From Plasmodium relictum (Eukaryota; Apicomplexa; Aconoidasida; Haemosporida; Plasmodiidae), in NCBI RefSeq assembly GCF_900005765.1, contig NW_021628483.1, positions 1 through 25,501 of the forward strand: a stretch of DNA of 25,501 bases, read 5' to 3'. Numbering within the stretch: position 1 is the stretch's first letter; each line of letters begins with the position of its first letter. Both the position numbers and the translations under genes were made by a program. This document shows positions 10,292 through 20,551 of this stretch, in pieces. The notes under the pieces are model-generated. The model ran no database searches. It was not told the DNA's origin and was given only the letters and a program-made list of their open reading frames with translations.

Positions 10292-10932
10292 ATTAGTGTC
10301 TAAAGGATTCGAAATTCATGAAAATTTTTTGTTTGTGAATAAATTAGAATTCATTTGAAAAAAAAAATTATAGAAGATATTAAAAGTCTTGGATTAAAAA
10401 TATTTGATGAGATGGCAAGTTTTAGCAGATCTTATGTTTTTGGAGAAATTTTAAATCAGTAATATGTTAATGTTAATTTGATTAAAGGAACTGAAAAAAA
10501 ATTTGATTAAGAGAAATTAGAGAATTACATTATGTTGTTTGAAAAATTTGAGGGAAGAGTGAAATTAATTGGATTATCTAAAATTTAGGTATGCATAATA
10601 TTGGAATCCTTATTATCAAAAGATCATATAAAAAAATTTTTTCAGTTAGGAACAGACAGAAATAAATAATATGTTACAGTTAAAAATTAAATTAGCTCGA
10701 CAAATATTTAGTGACAGAGATGATATAATTGTGCAAATAAGAAAAATTTTTACATCTGATCAAAAATCAAATATAAAAGATGCAGTGAATTCGTTTGTTA
10801 AGACTTGCATGATATATGCTAGCATGTATTTATGCTTTGATGATATAAATTGCATCTATGCAAATTTTTTGTAGAAATGTTTTGGATTTCGCATTCCTGA
10901 GAAGTACTTAATGATGGCATCAAGTAACCTAT
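10292..10932 (+). mobile_element. Gag relic (Ty3/gypsy capsid region)
   Basis: From about 10370 to 10900 the sequence encodes a protein-like stretch similar to the two other gag relics in the window (19708-21540 on plus, 24400-24870 on minus). They share a DIKxLGL-like start, a block near LTKIxxCxILExLLS, and a block near KLARQIFxD. The similarity among three copies in different places is what marks it as gag. It has several breaks and is cut on the right by a family B LTR. It may be part of another element than element 1, since gag here lies to the right of integrase. Confidence 0.8.
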
Positions 10933-11413
10933 TGGTCAATGAATAAATTCATTGCCTTTAATGTACAGTTTGAAGTTTGTCTTAATAAAACTTATATATA
11001 TGTTCGTAGTTAATTTCATAGTACCAAAAAGTTATTTATAATTTAAATAATTATTCCTTTATCTAGAAGTATACTACATGCAATAAGTTAAGTTACTAGG
11101 ACCTTGACCAACTTAGTATGTCTCATTACTATTTTTTTTAACACATCTAAGTTATGATTATATTATATTATATCTTTTTTTTTTATTTTTTTATATTTTT
11201 TTTTTGGGAGGAATTTTTTGATGGAGAAAGATTGAAAAAAAAAGGAATAGCAAGTGGATTGCTTTTATTTTTCTTAAAATGATTTAATTAATTTTTTATT
11301 ATAAAAATAAAATATATATTACAAAATTATAAAGCAGTCCTAGAACTCGCTCTTTATTAACTTGCATATTCATTACTTTTATACAAGTTTTTGAATATTT
11401 AATTAATAAATCA
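10933..11413 (+). mobile_element. LTR, family B
   Basis: TGGTCAATG...AATAAATCA, 481 bp. It has the perfect 5' hairpin of this family, with arms at 10937-10944 and 10947-10954. The flanks do not match each other: gag lies to the left and a family A LTR tail to the right. The original insertion site is therefore no longer intact, and the copy sits at a rearrangement junction. Confidence 0.82.
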
Positions 11414-11505
11414 ATATGATACACTTGTGTTTTTGTACTTTCCCAAATAGTAATCTAAGTTTGTATATTATAAAAGGTTAATAACCTCTTTTATTAATTA
11501 GTAAG
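11414..11505 (-). mobile_element. LTR fragment, family A, minus orientation
   Basis: A remnant of the 5' end of family A read in reverse, recognised by the TAGTAATCTAA and ATTATAAAAGGTTAATAA blocks and a degenerate terminus. It is more decayed than the other copies, so probably old. Confidence 0.6.
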
Positions 11506-11794
11506 TTAATTTAATTACAACAAATAATATATTTAATTTTTAGTTATTTAACCGTTTTTAATAACATAAAATTTTAATATAACCAAAAAATATACACTTC
11601 TTATTTTTTTGTAAAATTATAGCCTTAATATACTTTACTTCAAAATATAATTAAATCTCTTATCTAACAATATTAATCAAATTTCCTAAAAAAAAAAATT
11701 ATTTTATATTTTTTCTTTTTTTTAAATATTCTTAAAATTAAATAAAAAAAAATTATTATACATCTTTTTTTTATATACATATAGTGTCAGCACA
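11506..11794. other. AT-rich spacer, nothing recognised
   Basis: AT-rich sequence with homopolymer runs between two family A remnants. No coding potential or LTR similarity is evident. Confidence 0.5.
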
Positions 11795-12343
11795 TCATTT
11801 ACTAACCACTTGTTCAATAACTTTGCTAGAGTATTAAGCAAATAAATTAATAAAGGGCATATATAACTAGATACATCAATTTTTAGTTTACATATACTTA
11901 TTTTTATTATACATATATATATACCCTTTAATTTGAACTAAGCAATTATGTATTGCTTAACAGACGTATTTTTACTTTTACGCGTATAAAATTAAGTTAT
12001 AAGAAATAATAAAAATTAAATTCTACATTATTCGATGTTATTTCAAAATATACAAATCGAATACAACACAAACTTTATCTGCTCATACAATAATTTTTAT
12101 ATAAGTAAAAATTAATTTTTCCTTCTATTCAAGCGAAAACAAAAAAAAAAAATTTTTTTATTATTAAATAACTACAAACATATATATATATATATAAGTA
12201 AAATAAACAAAAAAAATATTTCTATATATATATATATATATCTTTCTTTTTTTTTTAACCAACGTCAGTGTATGCCCAATATTTTCCTTATTAGTAATCT
12301 AACTTTATGCATTATAAAAGATTAGTAACACTTTTGTTAACCA
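11795..12343 (-). mobile_element. Diverged LTR, family A, minus orientation
   Basis: The copy starts with a degenerate TCATTTACTAACC and ends GTTAACCA at 12343. The CTTTGCTAGAGTATTAA, AATAAAGGGCATATATAAC and AACCAACGTCAGTG blocks place it in family A. No target site duplication is visible. It is more diverged than the LTRs inside element 1 and so is likely one of the older copies. A further tail-like remnant with TTATAAGGGTTAATAATA lies at about 12380-12422. Confidence 0.8.
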
Positions 12344-12503
12344 ATATATGAATAGATTTATTTTCCTGATTGAAAAGCTTACTTTTATCATTATAAGGGT
12401 TAATAATATTTTATATTAATAACTGCTTCTTTAAAAAGTAATTGGATAATTAATAAATAAATTAAAAAGTCATTAAGACATAGTGTACACATTATATTAG
12501 GTT
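12344..12503. other. 3' flank of the STP1/SURFIN-type gene
   Basis: A short AT-rich interval between the family A LTR and the stop codon of the large minus-strand gene. It contains a degenerate family A terminus near 12380-12422. The gene's 3' UTR probably begins here and may run into retroelement sequence. Confidence 0.5.
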
Positions 12504-14852
12504 TTATAATATTGTAATATCCCATTTTTTTAAGTCGCCTTCATCATTTTCTTTCTCTATCGCTTCTTCATCTTTGTTGTTGTTCATTGATCTTTCATGT
12601 ACATTTTGTCTATTCCGTTTCTTTAAAATATTTCTTTGCCTCTCTTGCCACTTTTTCTCAATTATTTGTGTTTCCAACATGGGATTTATTACTTTTTCTC
12701 TTATATCATCCGTTATTTCTTTCATATGTATCATTTTCTTTTTCCAATCCAACTTCAACTCCTGAAACCAATCCTCTCTTTTCCAACACTCCCATTTTTC
12801 TTTCTTCTTCTCTATCATAATATTCATTTCTCTTTCTTTTTCTATTTCATCTACTTTCTTATTTCCCATTTCTTGTTCACAAGATGCTTCATGTTTTCTC
12901 TTTTGTTCTATGTATGACTTAAGAAGCTCATTTGTCAAGGATTCTATCTCTTCCTTTTTACACTGATCTAATACCATCATATGTATATCTGCACACATAT
13001 TAGATATTAACCTTTCCTTCTTTATCTTATTATTTACTTCTTTCTTTATGTCTACTATTTCCTCTTCTCTTATCTCATTTTCTAAGTTATTTTTTTTTTC
13101 CTCTACATTCTCCTCGTTTTCTTCTTTTATAAATTCATATTCTTCCTTCTCATATTCTTCTAACAACTTTGTAAACCATCTCTCCTTATAATAATCCATA
13201 AATACCTCCCTTTGTCTCCGTAGCCATTGCTTCCATATTTCTTTTTTCCTCTTTAATGTAGTATTACTATCTATTTTATCCTTTCTATCCATGAATTCTA
13301 ATTTATCTTTTGTTTTCGCATACATATTTTCCTCCTTTCTCCATTCTTCTTTCAAATTTTTAAACCATTCTTCCTTTTTCCATTTTTCTAATAACCTTCT
13401 TCTTTTTTCTATCCATTTCTTTGATAACATCTTCTGCTTTTCTAATGCTACATTACTGCTTTTTTTTTCTTCTTTTAACGTGACTTCTTTGTCATTTATA
13501 TTTTCAATTATTCCCTCATTTTTTAACCATTCATTCAAGCAAATCTCTAAAAACTCTACTCTGTTTAATTCCCATTCCTCTTCTTTACAATCCTGCATTA
13601 TCATCATATGTATTTCTATTATAGTTTTTCTCTTCGGCTTTTTTCTCAATGTCATATAATTACTCTTTTTTCTTACTTTTTCTATCTTTCTTTCCACATG
13701 TTTCATTTTTGTTTCCTCTTTTTTTTCTAATTGTATATACTCTTCTTTTTTTTTTTCTTTTTCAATTTCATCCTCTTTTATATTTTTTTCTGCTTTATTA
13801 ATTTTATCTATTTCTTTTATATCGGTTTCTTTTTTCTTTAATTCTTCCATCAACTTTATAAGGCACTCTTTCTTATTTTCATCCTCTAGCTTTTTACGTA
13901 TCTCTTCCCAATGTTTCTTCCATATAATCTTTTGCTTTTGTAACATGGGATTTTCAATTCTTTCTTCAACTCTTAATAAGTTTTCTTTATTCACTTCTTC
14001 CATATATTTCTTCTCATTATTTACCCATTCTTGCTTCAATTCAATAAAACATTTTTCTTTTCTAAATTTCTCTAATTCCTCTTTTTTTTTTTTTAATGTA
14101 ATGCTTTTCATTATTTCTTCTTCTATTTCTAAAAGTTCTTTTTTATCGGAATTATCCTGTAATTTTAATTCTCCTATGCATGTTTTAAAAAATTCTTTTT
14201 TGTTCCTTATCCATTCCTCTTTTTTGCATTCATCTAACACCATCATGTGTATCTCTATCCTTAATCTCGATATTAATTCATTTTTGTTTGAATCCTTAAA
14301 TGTTTTATCCTTTTTCTCTATTTCCATTCCTATTTTTTCTCTATCTATTGTTTCCGTATTTTTTTTTATTTCTTCTTCTGCTTCATATTCTATTGACAAT
14401 TGTTTTAACAATTCTTCGTCATCAAAAATATGCAACTTATTTTGCCTTTGTATCCATTTCTTCCATATTATTTTTTGTCTCTCTAGTATGGGATTACTTG
14501 CTCCCTTTTCTTTGCCTTCCATCATTTCTTCTTTTTTTATCAATGGCATATATTTACTTACCTCTTTTTTCCATTCTTTCTTTAAATTTTTAAACCAATG
14601 TTCCTTTTTCCATTTATCTATCAACTTATTGTTCCTTTCTGTCCACATTTTCCATAGGGGCTTTTGTTCTAAAAAAATACTAGTAATTTTTTCTTGATCT
14701 CCTTCCATAGTTAAGTGTCTATTAATTACATCCGAATATATGTCTTCTTTAAATTCTTCTAAACAAATTTTTAGAAATTCTCTTCTATTCAATTCCCACT
14801 CCTCTTTTTGGAATTCCTCTAATACCATCATATGTACTTCAATTACAGCTTT
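12504..14852 (-). repeat. Four Trp-rich repeats in the cytoplasmic region
   Basis: Units begin at the IHMM block, whose His codons start at 14834, 14249, 13610 and 12983, so they are spaced 195, 213 and 209 residues. Each unit has KEEWE-type and F(L/F)K(I/T)C-type helices and a KKEEWFKNLKxEW-type block, then the (N/S)PxLxxQKxIWKKW block. The fourth is the most diverged and lacks the KEEW Trp. This is the repeat architecture of the Trp-rich cytoplasmic domains of SURFIN and STP1 proteins, thought to engage the red-cell cytoskeleton or trafficking machinery. Confidence 0.85.
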
Positions 14853-16779
14853 CCATTTCCACTTTTTCCTTCTTTCTACAATATTGCTCTTTGTTTCCAT
14901 ATTTCTTTCGTTATTTTCATTTTCCAATGCAATTTCGCATGTGGGACTGTTTTTCTCATTACATATTGGAAAGTTTTTCATATTGATCCCTGATTTTTTA
15001 TCGGAAAATTCTGGGAATACTGATTCACTATCTACTTGTATTTGTTTCTTTTTTTTCTGTGTTTTTTTTTTCTTTGATCTACGGTTACCAAACCACGAGC
15101 CAATGGGAGTGCACTATTATATAAATAGAAAATATTAAATTTATAAAATATATCTCTTTTATTTTAATAATTTTAATCAAAATTAATAATTCAAATAAAT
15201 ACAGATATATGTGCGAAATTATGCGATCATTTTTTCTTACTCTATACACAAATATAAAAAGGAGAAGAATTCCCAAAAATGGTCCCAAGGTAGCTGAAAG
15301 AGGAATAATTGTAGATTTAGTTACCGTAAACGAACTTTTAATAGAAATACCTGAAGATATATTCCCATAACTTTTATTATGAATAATAGTACTTAATGTA
15401 GTTGAAGGTATAAATGTAGGCGTAGATGTACGTGTGGTTGTAGGTGCAGTTGTAGATGAAGATGTAGTTGTAGGTTTTAATATAGATGTGGGTAATGATG
15501 TATTTTGAGTTTTTGATACATTTACAGATGCAGTTGAGAACCCTTTTGTAGATATTAGTGCAGTTGCTTGCATAGTTGAAGATGTAGGTGCGGCAATGGG
15601 TGTAGTAGTAGATGTATTGGCTTGTATAGTTGTAAATGTAGTTGTAGATGCAGGTGTAATTGCAGTTACAGTTGCAGATGCATATATAGTTGTAGATACA
15701 GGTACAGTTGTAGATTTAGTGGCTTGTGTAGTTGTAGATTCAGTTGTAGGTGCGTTTGTAGATGCAGGTGTAGTTGCAGATGCAGGTGTAGTTGCAGATG
15801 CAGGTATAGTTGTAGATACAGGTGCAGTTGTAGATGTAGTGGCTTGTGTAGTTGTAGATTTAGTTATGGGTGCGTTTGTAGATGTAGGTATAGTTGCAGT
15901 CGTAGTTGTAGATGCAGGTGCATATGCAGGTATAGTATCATTCGCAGTTGTGGATGTAGATGCATATGCAGGTGTAATTGAAGGCGTAGATGTAGTGGCT
16001 TGTGTAGTTGTAGATTCAATTGTAGGTGCGTTTTTAGATGTAGGTATAGTTGCATTCATAGTTGTGGATGTAGGTGCATATGCAGGTGTAGTTGAAGGCG
16101 TAAATGTAGTGACTTGTATAGTAGTAGATACAGTTGTAGGTGTAAGTTTAGATGTGGTTATAGTTGTAGGTGCATTTGTAGATGTAGGTATAGTTGTAAT
16201 TACAAAAGGTAACGTTGTAGATTCATATTCAGTGTCATTAGGATAATAACTCTTTATATTACATGTACGATTTGTTCGTGTTAATGTGTCATTCTCTAAT
16301 TTTTCCTTAAATTGTTTCCATTTTCTAATATTATTTGTACGTTCTGTTCCCATCAAATTGAATTCTTGTGCTAACATATAAATAAAATTCTTTCCCTTAT
16401 CATAAATAAAATAACTCCATTCTTTACATAATTCAGAAGTTTTGTTGCCGATATATTCTAAATAGTAGTATTCAGATACATCAATAGTATCCTTTAAAAA
16501 TTCATCATATCTTTTAGAAATATATTGTGAACTATTAAGTCCTGTCAGCTCTTGCATTCTTGAAATACTACTGATATTATAAATTGCAGTACAATTATTT
16601 TTGTAATTTGCTATACAATAATTTAATTCATTTACATTACATTCTGTTCCATTAATATTCTTTTTCTTAAACTCTCTTTGCTGGTAATTCCAGCCAGAAG
16701 TATGTGTATCAATACGTGTAGTTGCTATATTATTTTCATTTAGTAATGTATTAATAAGGTCCGTTCCTCTTCGATTCAT
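12504..16779 (-). CDS. STP1/SURFIN-type surface protein, two exons
   Basis: Exon 1 (16779-15241, 513 aa from the first ATG) holds an N-terminal domain with five Cys (residues 48, 55, 63, 118, 173) and several N-glycosylation sequons. A Thr/Ser/Pro/Ala-rich tract follows (about 188-470), then one membrane segment at 491-512. Exon 2 (15113-12504, 869 aa) opens with CTPIGSWFGNRRSKKK, the Gly-Ser-Trp and basic stretch found after the membrane span in Plasmodium PIR/STP1-type proteins. It continues as a Lys/Glu/Trp-rich cytoplasmic region with four repeats, each headed by IHMM(V/I)(L/M). The total is about 1382 aa. The layout matches STP1 and SURFIN surface antigens, which go to the infected red-cell or merozoite surface without a classical signal peptide. 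STP1 and SURFIN cannot be separated by eye. Exon 2 is open throughout. The start is doubtful: the frame continues 86 sense-like codons upstream of this ATG to 17037 without another ATG. Confidence 0.85.
15114..15240 (-). other. Intron of the STP1/SURFIN-type gene
   Basis: The 127-bp AT-rich intron has a TATAGA|GTAAGA donor (exon 1 ends at 15241) and a TATAATAG|TGC acceptor (exon 2 starts at 15113). Both sides are phase 0. The choice is supported because exon 2 then begins with the conserved TPIGSWFGNRR-type stretch immediately after the membrane segment. A later AG at GTAG|ATC would remove that stretch and break the frame. Confidence 0.85.
15400..16225 (-). repeat. Thr-rich coding minisatellite in exon 1
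   Basis: On the plus strand the tract is built of degenerate GTAGTTGTAGATGCAGGT-like units, mostly in multiples of 6 and 9 bases. On the coding strand they give ACT/ACA/GCA/CCT codons and so the Thr, Ala, Pro and Ser-rich stalk. Longer similarity blocks also recur, for example the run around GTGGCTTGTGTAGTTGTAGA near 15720, 15840 and 15990 and a related block near 16110, implying expansion of larger units. The tract is GC-richer than the rest of the window because of the codon content. Confidence 0.85.
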
Positions 16780-17037
16780 ATATGTAAAAATCCTTTTACA
16801 ATTTTCAGAAGTTTTATTTCTATTATAGTTTTGGAAAAAAAAATTTCGTTCTTTATTAGCTTTGGTTTCAAAAAAATCAATAGTATCAGTAATAGCTTGT
16901 TCTGCTTCATCAGGGCCTTCATCCTCTTCATCACCAGATGCACTTTGTGATAAAATTCTTTCATTTGTTAACTCTGATTTTTTTTGTAAAATTTTGTTAT
17001 CATTCCAAAGTTTAGTAATAAAATCCCGGAAGAATGA
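16780..17037 (-). CDS. In-frame coding-like extension upstream of the STP1/SURFIN-type ATG
   Basis: Between the stop codon at 17040-17038 and the ATG at 16779 the same frame stays open for 86 codons. The composition is like a protein: an acidic SGDEEDEGPDEAEQ block near 16900-16945, then a helical stretch with NKERNFFFQNY and a Cys in SENCKR. It contains no ATG. Either a short upstream exon supplies the start, although no good acceptor AG precedes the block, or the original start has been lost and the gene is decaying or uses the internal ATG. It is listed separately for that reason. Confidence 0.55.
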
Positions 17038-17040
17038 TTA

Positions 17041-19066
17041 ATAATTGATTTGTGACTAAAAATTTATTATTATTTTAATATAATTTAAATGAATAATAAC
17101 AAATATCGAAAAAAAAGATACATATACCTATATTTTTATATGTATCTTTATCTTACGTTAAAAAAATGATGAAAAATCCAATTCAAGAACCAAAATATTT
17201 TAGTCTTGATTAAAAAATAGAATACAATTCCTTTCATTACTCCGTAGTATTGTTTTAATCTTGTGGGATGTAATGTAATTATCATAACTCTACATATAGG
17301 AGTTGTAATATTTGTAATTGAATTACTGTTATTATCTAAATATTTATTATTATTTAGAGAATTAATGAATTTCCTATTTAATGTTGATATTATTTTAATC
17401 TAATATTTAAAATTAAATGTAATTTTTTGTATTTTTTATTTAATATTCCTTATATTAAACGACTATTACTTTTATATAGAATTGATATTTATAGTTTAAA
17501 AAAAAAGGAAAAGATAAAGTAAAATAGCTCATATAAAGTTTTAACAGAAAATGAAAAAAAGTGAAATAAAAGTTAAGATAAAATATATTATTAATAGTAA
17601 TATTAAATTTTAATTAAAAAAACAATAAGCAAATATAAAGCAAATAAATTATTGTAAAAAATTTAAATGAGTTGTTTAAGATTTTATAAAAATAATATAA
17701 GTAATATTTAAAACACAAAATATTACTATAACTATTTACCCTTTATATTGAGAGTTAAGAATTTAATGTTAATGCGATATTTTTATAGTAATTTTTTCTT
17801 TCAAAAAGAAAGTTTAAATAGTAAAGAAATTGTAATTCTATAAATTTTTTTATTGAATTATCCATATATTATTAATTACATTTAAGAATTTGCATTATTT
17901 AATTATAAAAATATATTAAAATTTTTTTAATATGAAAACTAATGGTTTTAACAAAATAAATGATACTATTCTAAAAATAATGATATAAATGCATTATTCT
18001 TTGCTCTCATTCTAAAATAAAAACACTTTTAAATATACATGCAACCTAATTAAATATGATAAAATATATTATTTTTTGTTAAACTATTGATTTTCTTAGC
18101 ATAAAATTATTTTTTATACAAGTATATTTAACTATATTATTCATATTATTGCATAAAAAATTAGTACTTTATTATTTAATTTTAATGGAGAGATAAGATA
18201 TATTAAAAAAAAAAAAACATTAGATGGATAGAATATTCAATCAATATACCTTTTATTTTTTATTAAATGTATTCAATTTTGGTATTTTTTCCTAAGCTAA
18301 TTTGTTTGGGTGTATATAATTTTTTTTACCTGATTATAATTCCTTAAATTTTCTTATATTAATTTTTTTTTCATTATAGTAGTATTTTAGTATTTTTAAT
18401 TATTAATTATAAGATATATAAATTATTTTATTACTTTTTGTAAATAAACATGAAGAAATAAAATAAATGTAAGTTTTGAATATAAGAATTAAATAAGTAT
18501 CTATTAATTACATTAAAATGAAAAAAAGTAAGAATAATAAGTTACTTTACTAAAGTAAAAAAAAAAAAAGGATGATAAATATAAAAAATATTTTAAAAAG
18601 TAAATGACACTTTTTTATAGTAAAAAAAAATAAAAAATATTATTTCATTTAGCTTTTTTTCTTTTTCTTTTCATGTTCATATGAATTGGATTAAATTAAG
18701 ATAAACAATATATATTAAAAATCCACATGAAAATAAATTTTATTTTTAACATAATATATAATTTTTTTAAGGTATAGTTATTTTTTTAATGAAAAGTATA
18801 AAGGGAATATGTTTTATTTATATTGCTTGCATGGGTATGTTTAAAAATATAAATAATTAAAAATTCATCAAATAATTAATTTTTTATAATTATGCGATGA
18901 TTTATTAAATTCCTATTAAAAGATTTATGTACAGCATTAATTTATTAACTGCGTTTTAATAATTTTATAATATTTTAAAAAATTAAATTAATAAAAATAA
19001 CATAAATCAAATTTATTAAATTTTACTGATCTCAAAATTCACTTTTTATAAATAATTATATATTTA
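17041..19066. other. AT-rich 5' flank of the STP1/SURFIN-type gene
   Basis: About 2 kb of very AT-rich non-coding sequence with poly-A and poly-T runs. No reading frame, RNA gene or LTR similarity was recognised. It should contain the promoter and 5' UTR of the minus-strand gene. The one distinct structure is a perfect 13-bp inverted repeat at 17114-17126 and 17137-17149 (see findings). Confidence 0.55.
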
Positions 19067-19175
19067 TAGTCTATTAATTATCCGTTCAACGATTTTACTA
19101 GAGTTGAAACAAATTAATAAAGAGCATGCATAGATATATCTAATGATTTTAATTATTAAAATTATTTTATATATG
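19067..19175 (-). mobile_element. LTR fragment, family A, minus orientation
   Basis: The 3' end of a family A LTR read in reverse: a degenerate TGATTTATTAATTGCCCG terminus, the hairpin region, and the AATTAATAAAGAGCATGCATA block. It breaks off where the 5' LTR of element 2 begins at 19176, so element 2 appears to have inserted into this older LTR. Confidence 0.75.
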
Positions 19176-19687
19176 TGGTTAATAAAAGTATGCATATTAA
19201 CTTTTTGTGTATAATAACTAGCTGAAATAGCAATGAAGAAATTTAGTTTCGCACACAATGTTATCAATTTTAATCATGCGTTTTTAGCTAAATTAAAAAA
19301 AAAAAAAAAAAGAATTCCTTAAATTAATTTTTTTTTTAACATTTTAGTTTTCGTAAAGAAAGATACTATTTTTTAATTTTTATTATTAATTTTTTTTTGG
19401 GGAAAAAAAATGAAGTTTTTAAGAATATATAAACTTAAGGACATTATCTTTAATCAAAGATATTATGTATGTATGTCTATATAAGACATTTATTACATGT
19501 TAAATATGTGTTGGTTATTGAATACTTATAAATTATTAAATAATTAAACACTTTATCATCTTTATGCAACTTCACTAAAAAATAAAAGCATAAACAAATA
19601 AAAAGACTAAACTTTATAAAAATGCTCTTTATTACATAGTTCATTCAATACCTTAGCAAAGTCATTAAATAGATAATTAATAAATCA
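19176..19687 (+). mobile_element. 5' LTR of element 2, family A
   Basis: TGGTTAATAAAAG...AATAAATCA, 512 bp, followed two bases later by the primer binding site and then gag. This position shows the direction of transcription for family A and makes it a genuine 5' LTR, not a solo copy. It is noticeably diverged from the other family A LTRs in its first 100 bases. Confidence 0.87.
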
Positions 19688-19689
19688 AA

Positions 19690-19707
19690 TGGCGACAACG
19701 ACAGGAA
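19690..19707 (+). promoter_or_regulatory. Primer binding site of element 2 (tRNA-Ser type)
   Basis: TGGCGACAACGACAGGAA begins two bases after the LTR end. An LTR element uses such a site to anneal the 3' end of a host tRNA; the leading TGG pairs with the CCA tail. The complement fits the acceptor and T-stem 3' end of eukaryotic serine tRNAs (TCCTGC...TTGTCGCCA). The other site in the window (24878-24895) fits better. Confidence 0.75.
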
Positions 19708-19907
19708 ACTGAAATCTACGCAAGCAGAATTCTAATTGATTAGAAAACCTATCATAAAGGAAAAAGTAACTAAACTTGGTTTGGATTTTTTTAAAGGGAT
19801 GGTAAATCTCGAGGACTCTTACGCCTTTAAAGTAAAAGAAAAAGAAGATTTCATGAGAATCAAAACACTGAATGGAATACAAAGAATTAATGAAGAAGAT
19901 ATAGAAA
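19708..19907 (+). mobile_element. Gag relic of element 2, first part
   Basis: Coding-like sequence similar to the start of the other gag relics (KVTKLGLDFF block; compare the minus-strand copy at 24400-24870). It is interrupted at 19908 by a family A LTR in opposite orientation, and gag continues at 20552. The element is broken. Confidence 0.8.
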
Positions 19908-20551
19908 TGGTTTATTAATTGCCCGTTTAATGACTTTGCTAGAGTATTAAACAAACAAATTACAAAGAGCATGCATAACTAAGTATACGTTTATATATAT
20001 ATGTTCGTTTTTACTGTATATATATATATATATATATATAATGTTTTCTTATGACGCATAACATTTAATTTGAATAAAATTTTATTACATCTTTTAATAA
20101 ACCTATTAATTATTATAAATAAGTTTTTATTTACAAAGAATCAGTTCATTCTTTTAGTTAAAAACCTATATACAATTTATAACAATTAACAAAAGTGAAA
20201 ACTCTAATTTATTCAATGTTATTTCAAAAATTTACATTGAATATAACATAAATATTATACTTTTTATTTTTTTACGTTTTTTTTTTATAGAACAAAATTT
20301 AATTCTCCTTTTAATTCAAACAAATGTCAATCGACAAAAAAAATTTTTTTATTTTATTTTTTTTTTTTTTCAATCACAAGATGTACATTATATAAAAGAT
20401 AAACAAAACTAAAAAAAACACAAAAAAAAATATCTTCATATATATTTTTTTTTTTTTTAAACTAGCGTCAGTGCATGGCTAACTTGTATATACACGACTA
20501 GTAAACTAACTTAATGTACTATAAAAGGTTTATAATATATTTTATTAACCA
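19908..20551 (-). mobile_element. Solo LTR, family A, inserted in gag of element 2
   Basis: TGGTTTATTAATTGCCCG...TTTATTAACCA, 644 bp, in reverse orientation relative to element 2. The flanks are AGAAA and AGAAG, a 4-of-5 target site duplication. Both terminal hairpins are present. The presence of the same gag on either side shows that it inserted into an existing element. Confidence 0.88.

Noticed and set aside
13945-14697. 250-aa plus-strand open frame rich in Phe, Ser and Leu
   Set aside because: It is the antisense of the Lys/Glu-rich exon 2; AAA/GAA codons read as TTT/TTC on the other strand. The same holds for the shorter plus-strand frames between 12574 and 15138.
15596-16246. 216-aa plus-strand open frame rich in Val, Asp and Ala opposite the Thr-rich tract
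   Set aside because: It is the complement of the Thr/Ala/Pro minisatellite of the minus-strand gene. Open frames in several phases follow from the 6/9-base periodicity, and there is no independent gene evidence.
12504-16779. PIR family assignment of the large gene
   Set aside because: The Gly-Ser-Trp stretch after the membrane span is shared with PIR proteins, but the long Thr-rich stalk and four Trp-rich cytoplasmic repeats do not occur in PIR.
19685-19972. 95-aa minus-strand frame
   Set aside because: It runs opposite the gag relic and across the LTR boundary at 19908, so it cannot be a gene.
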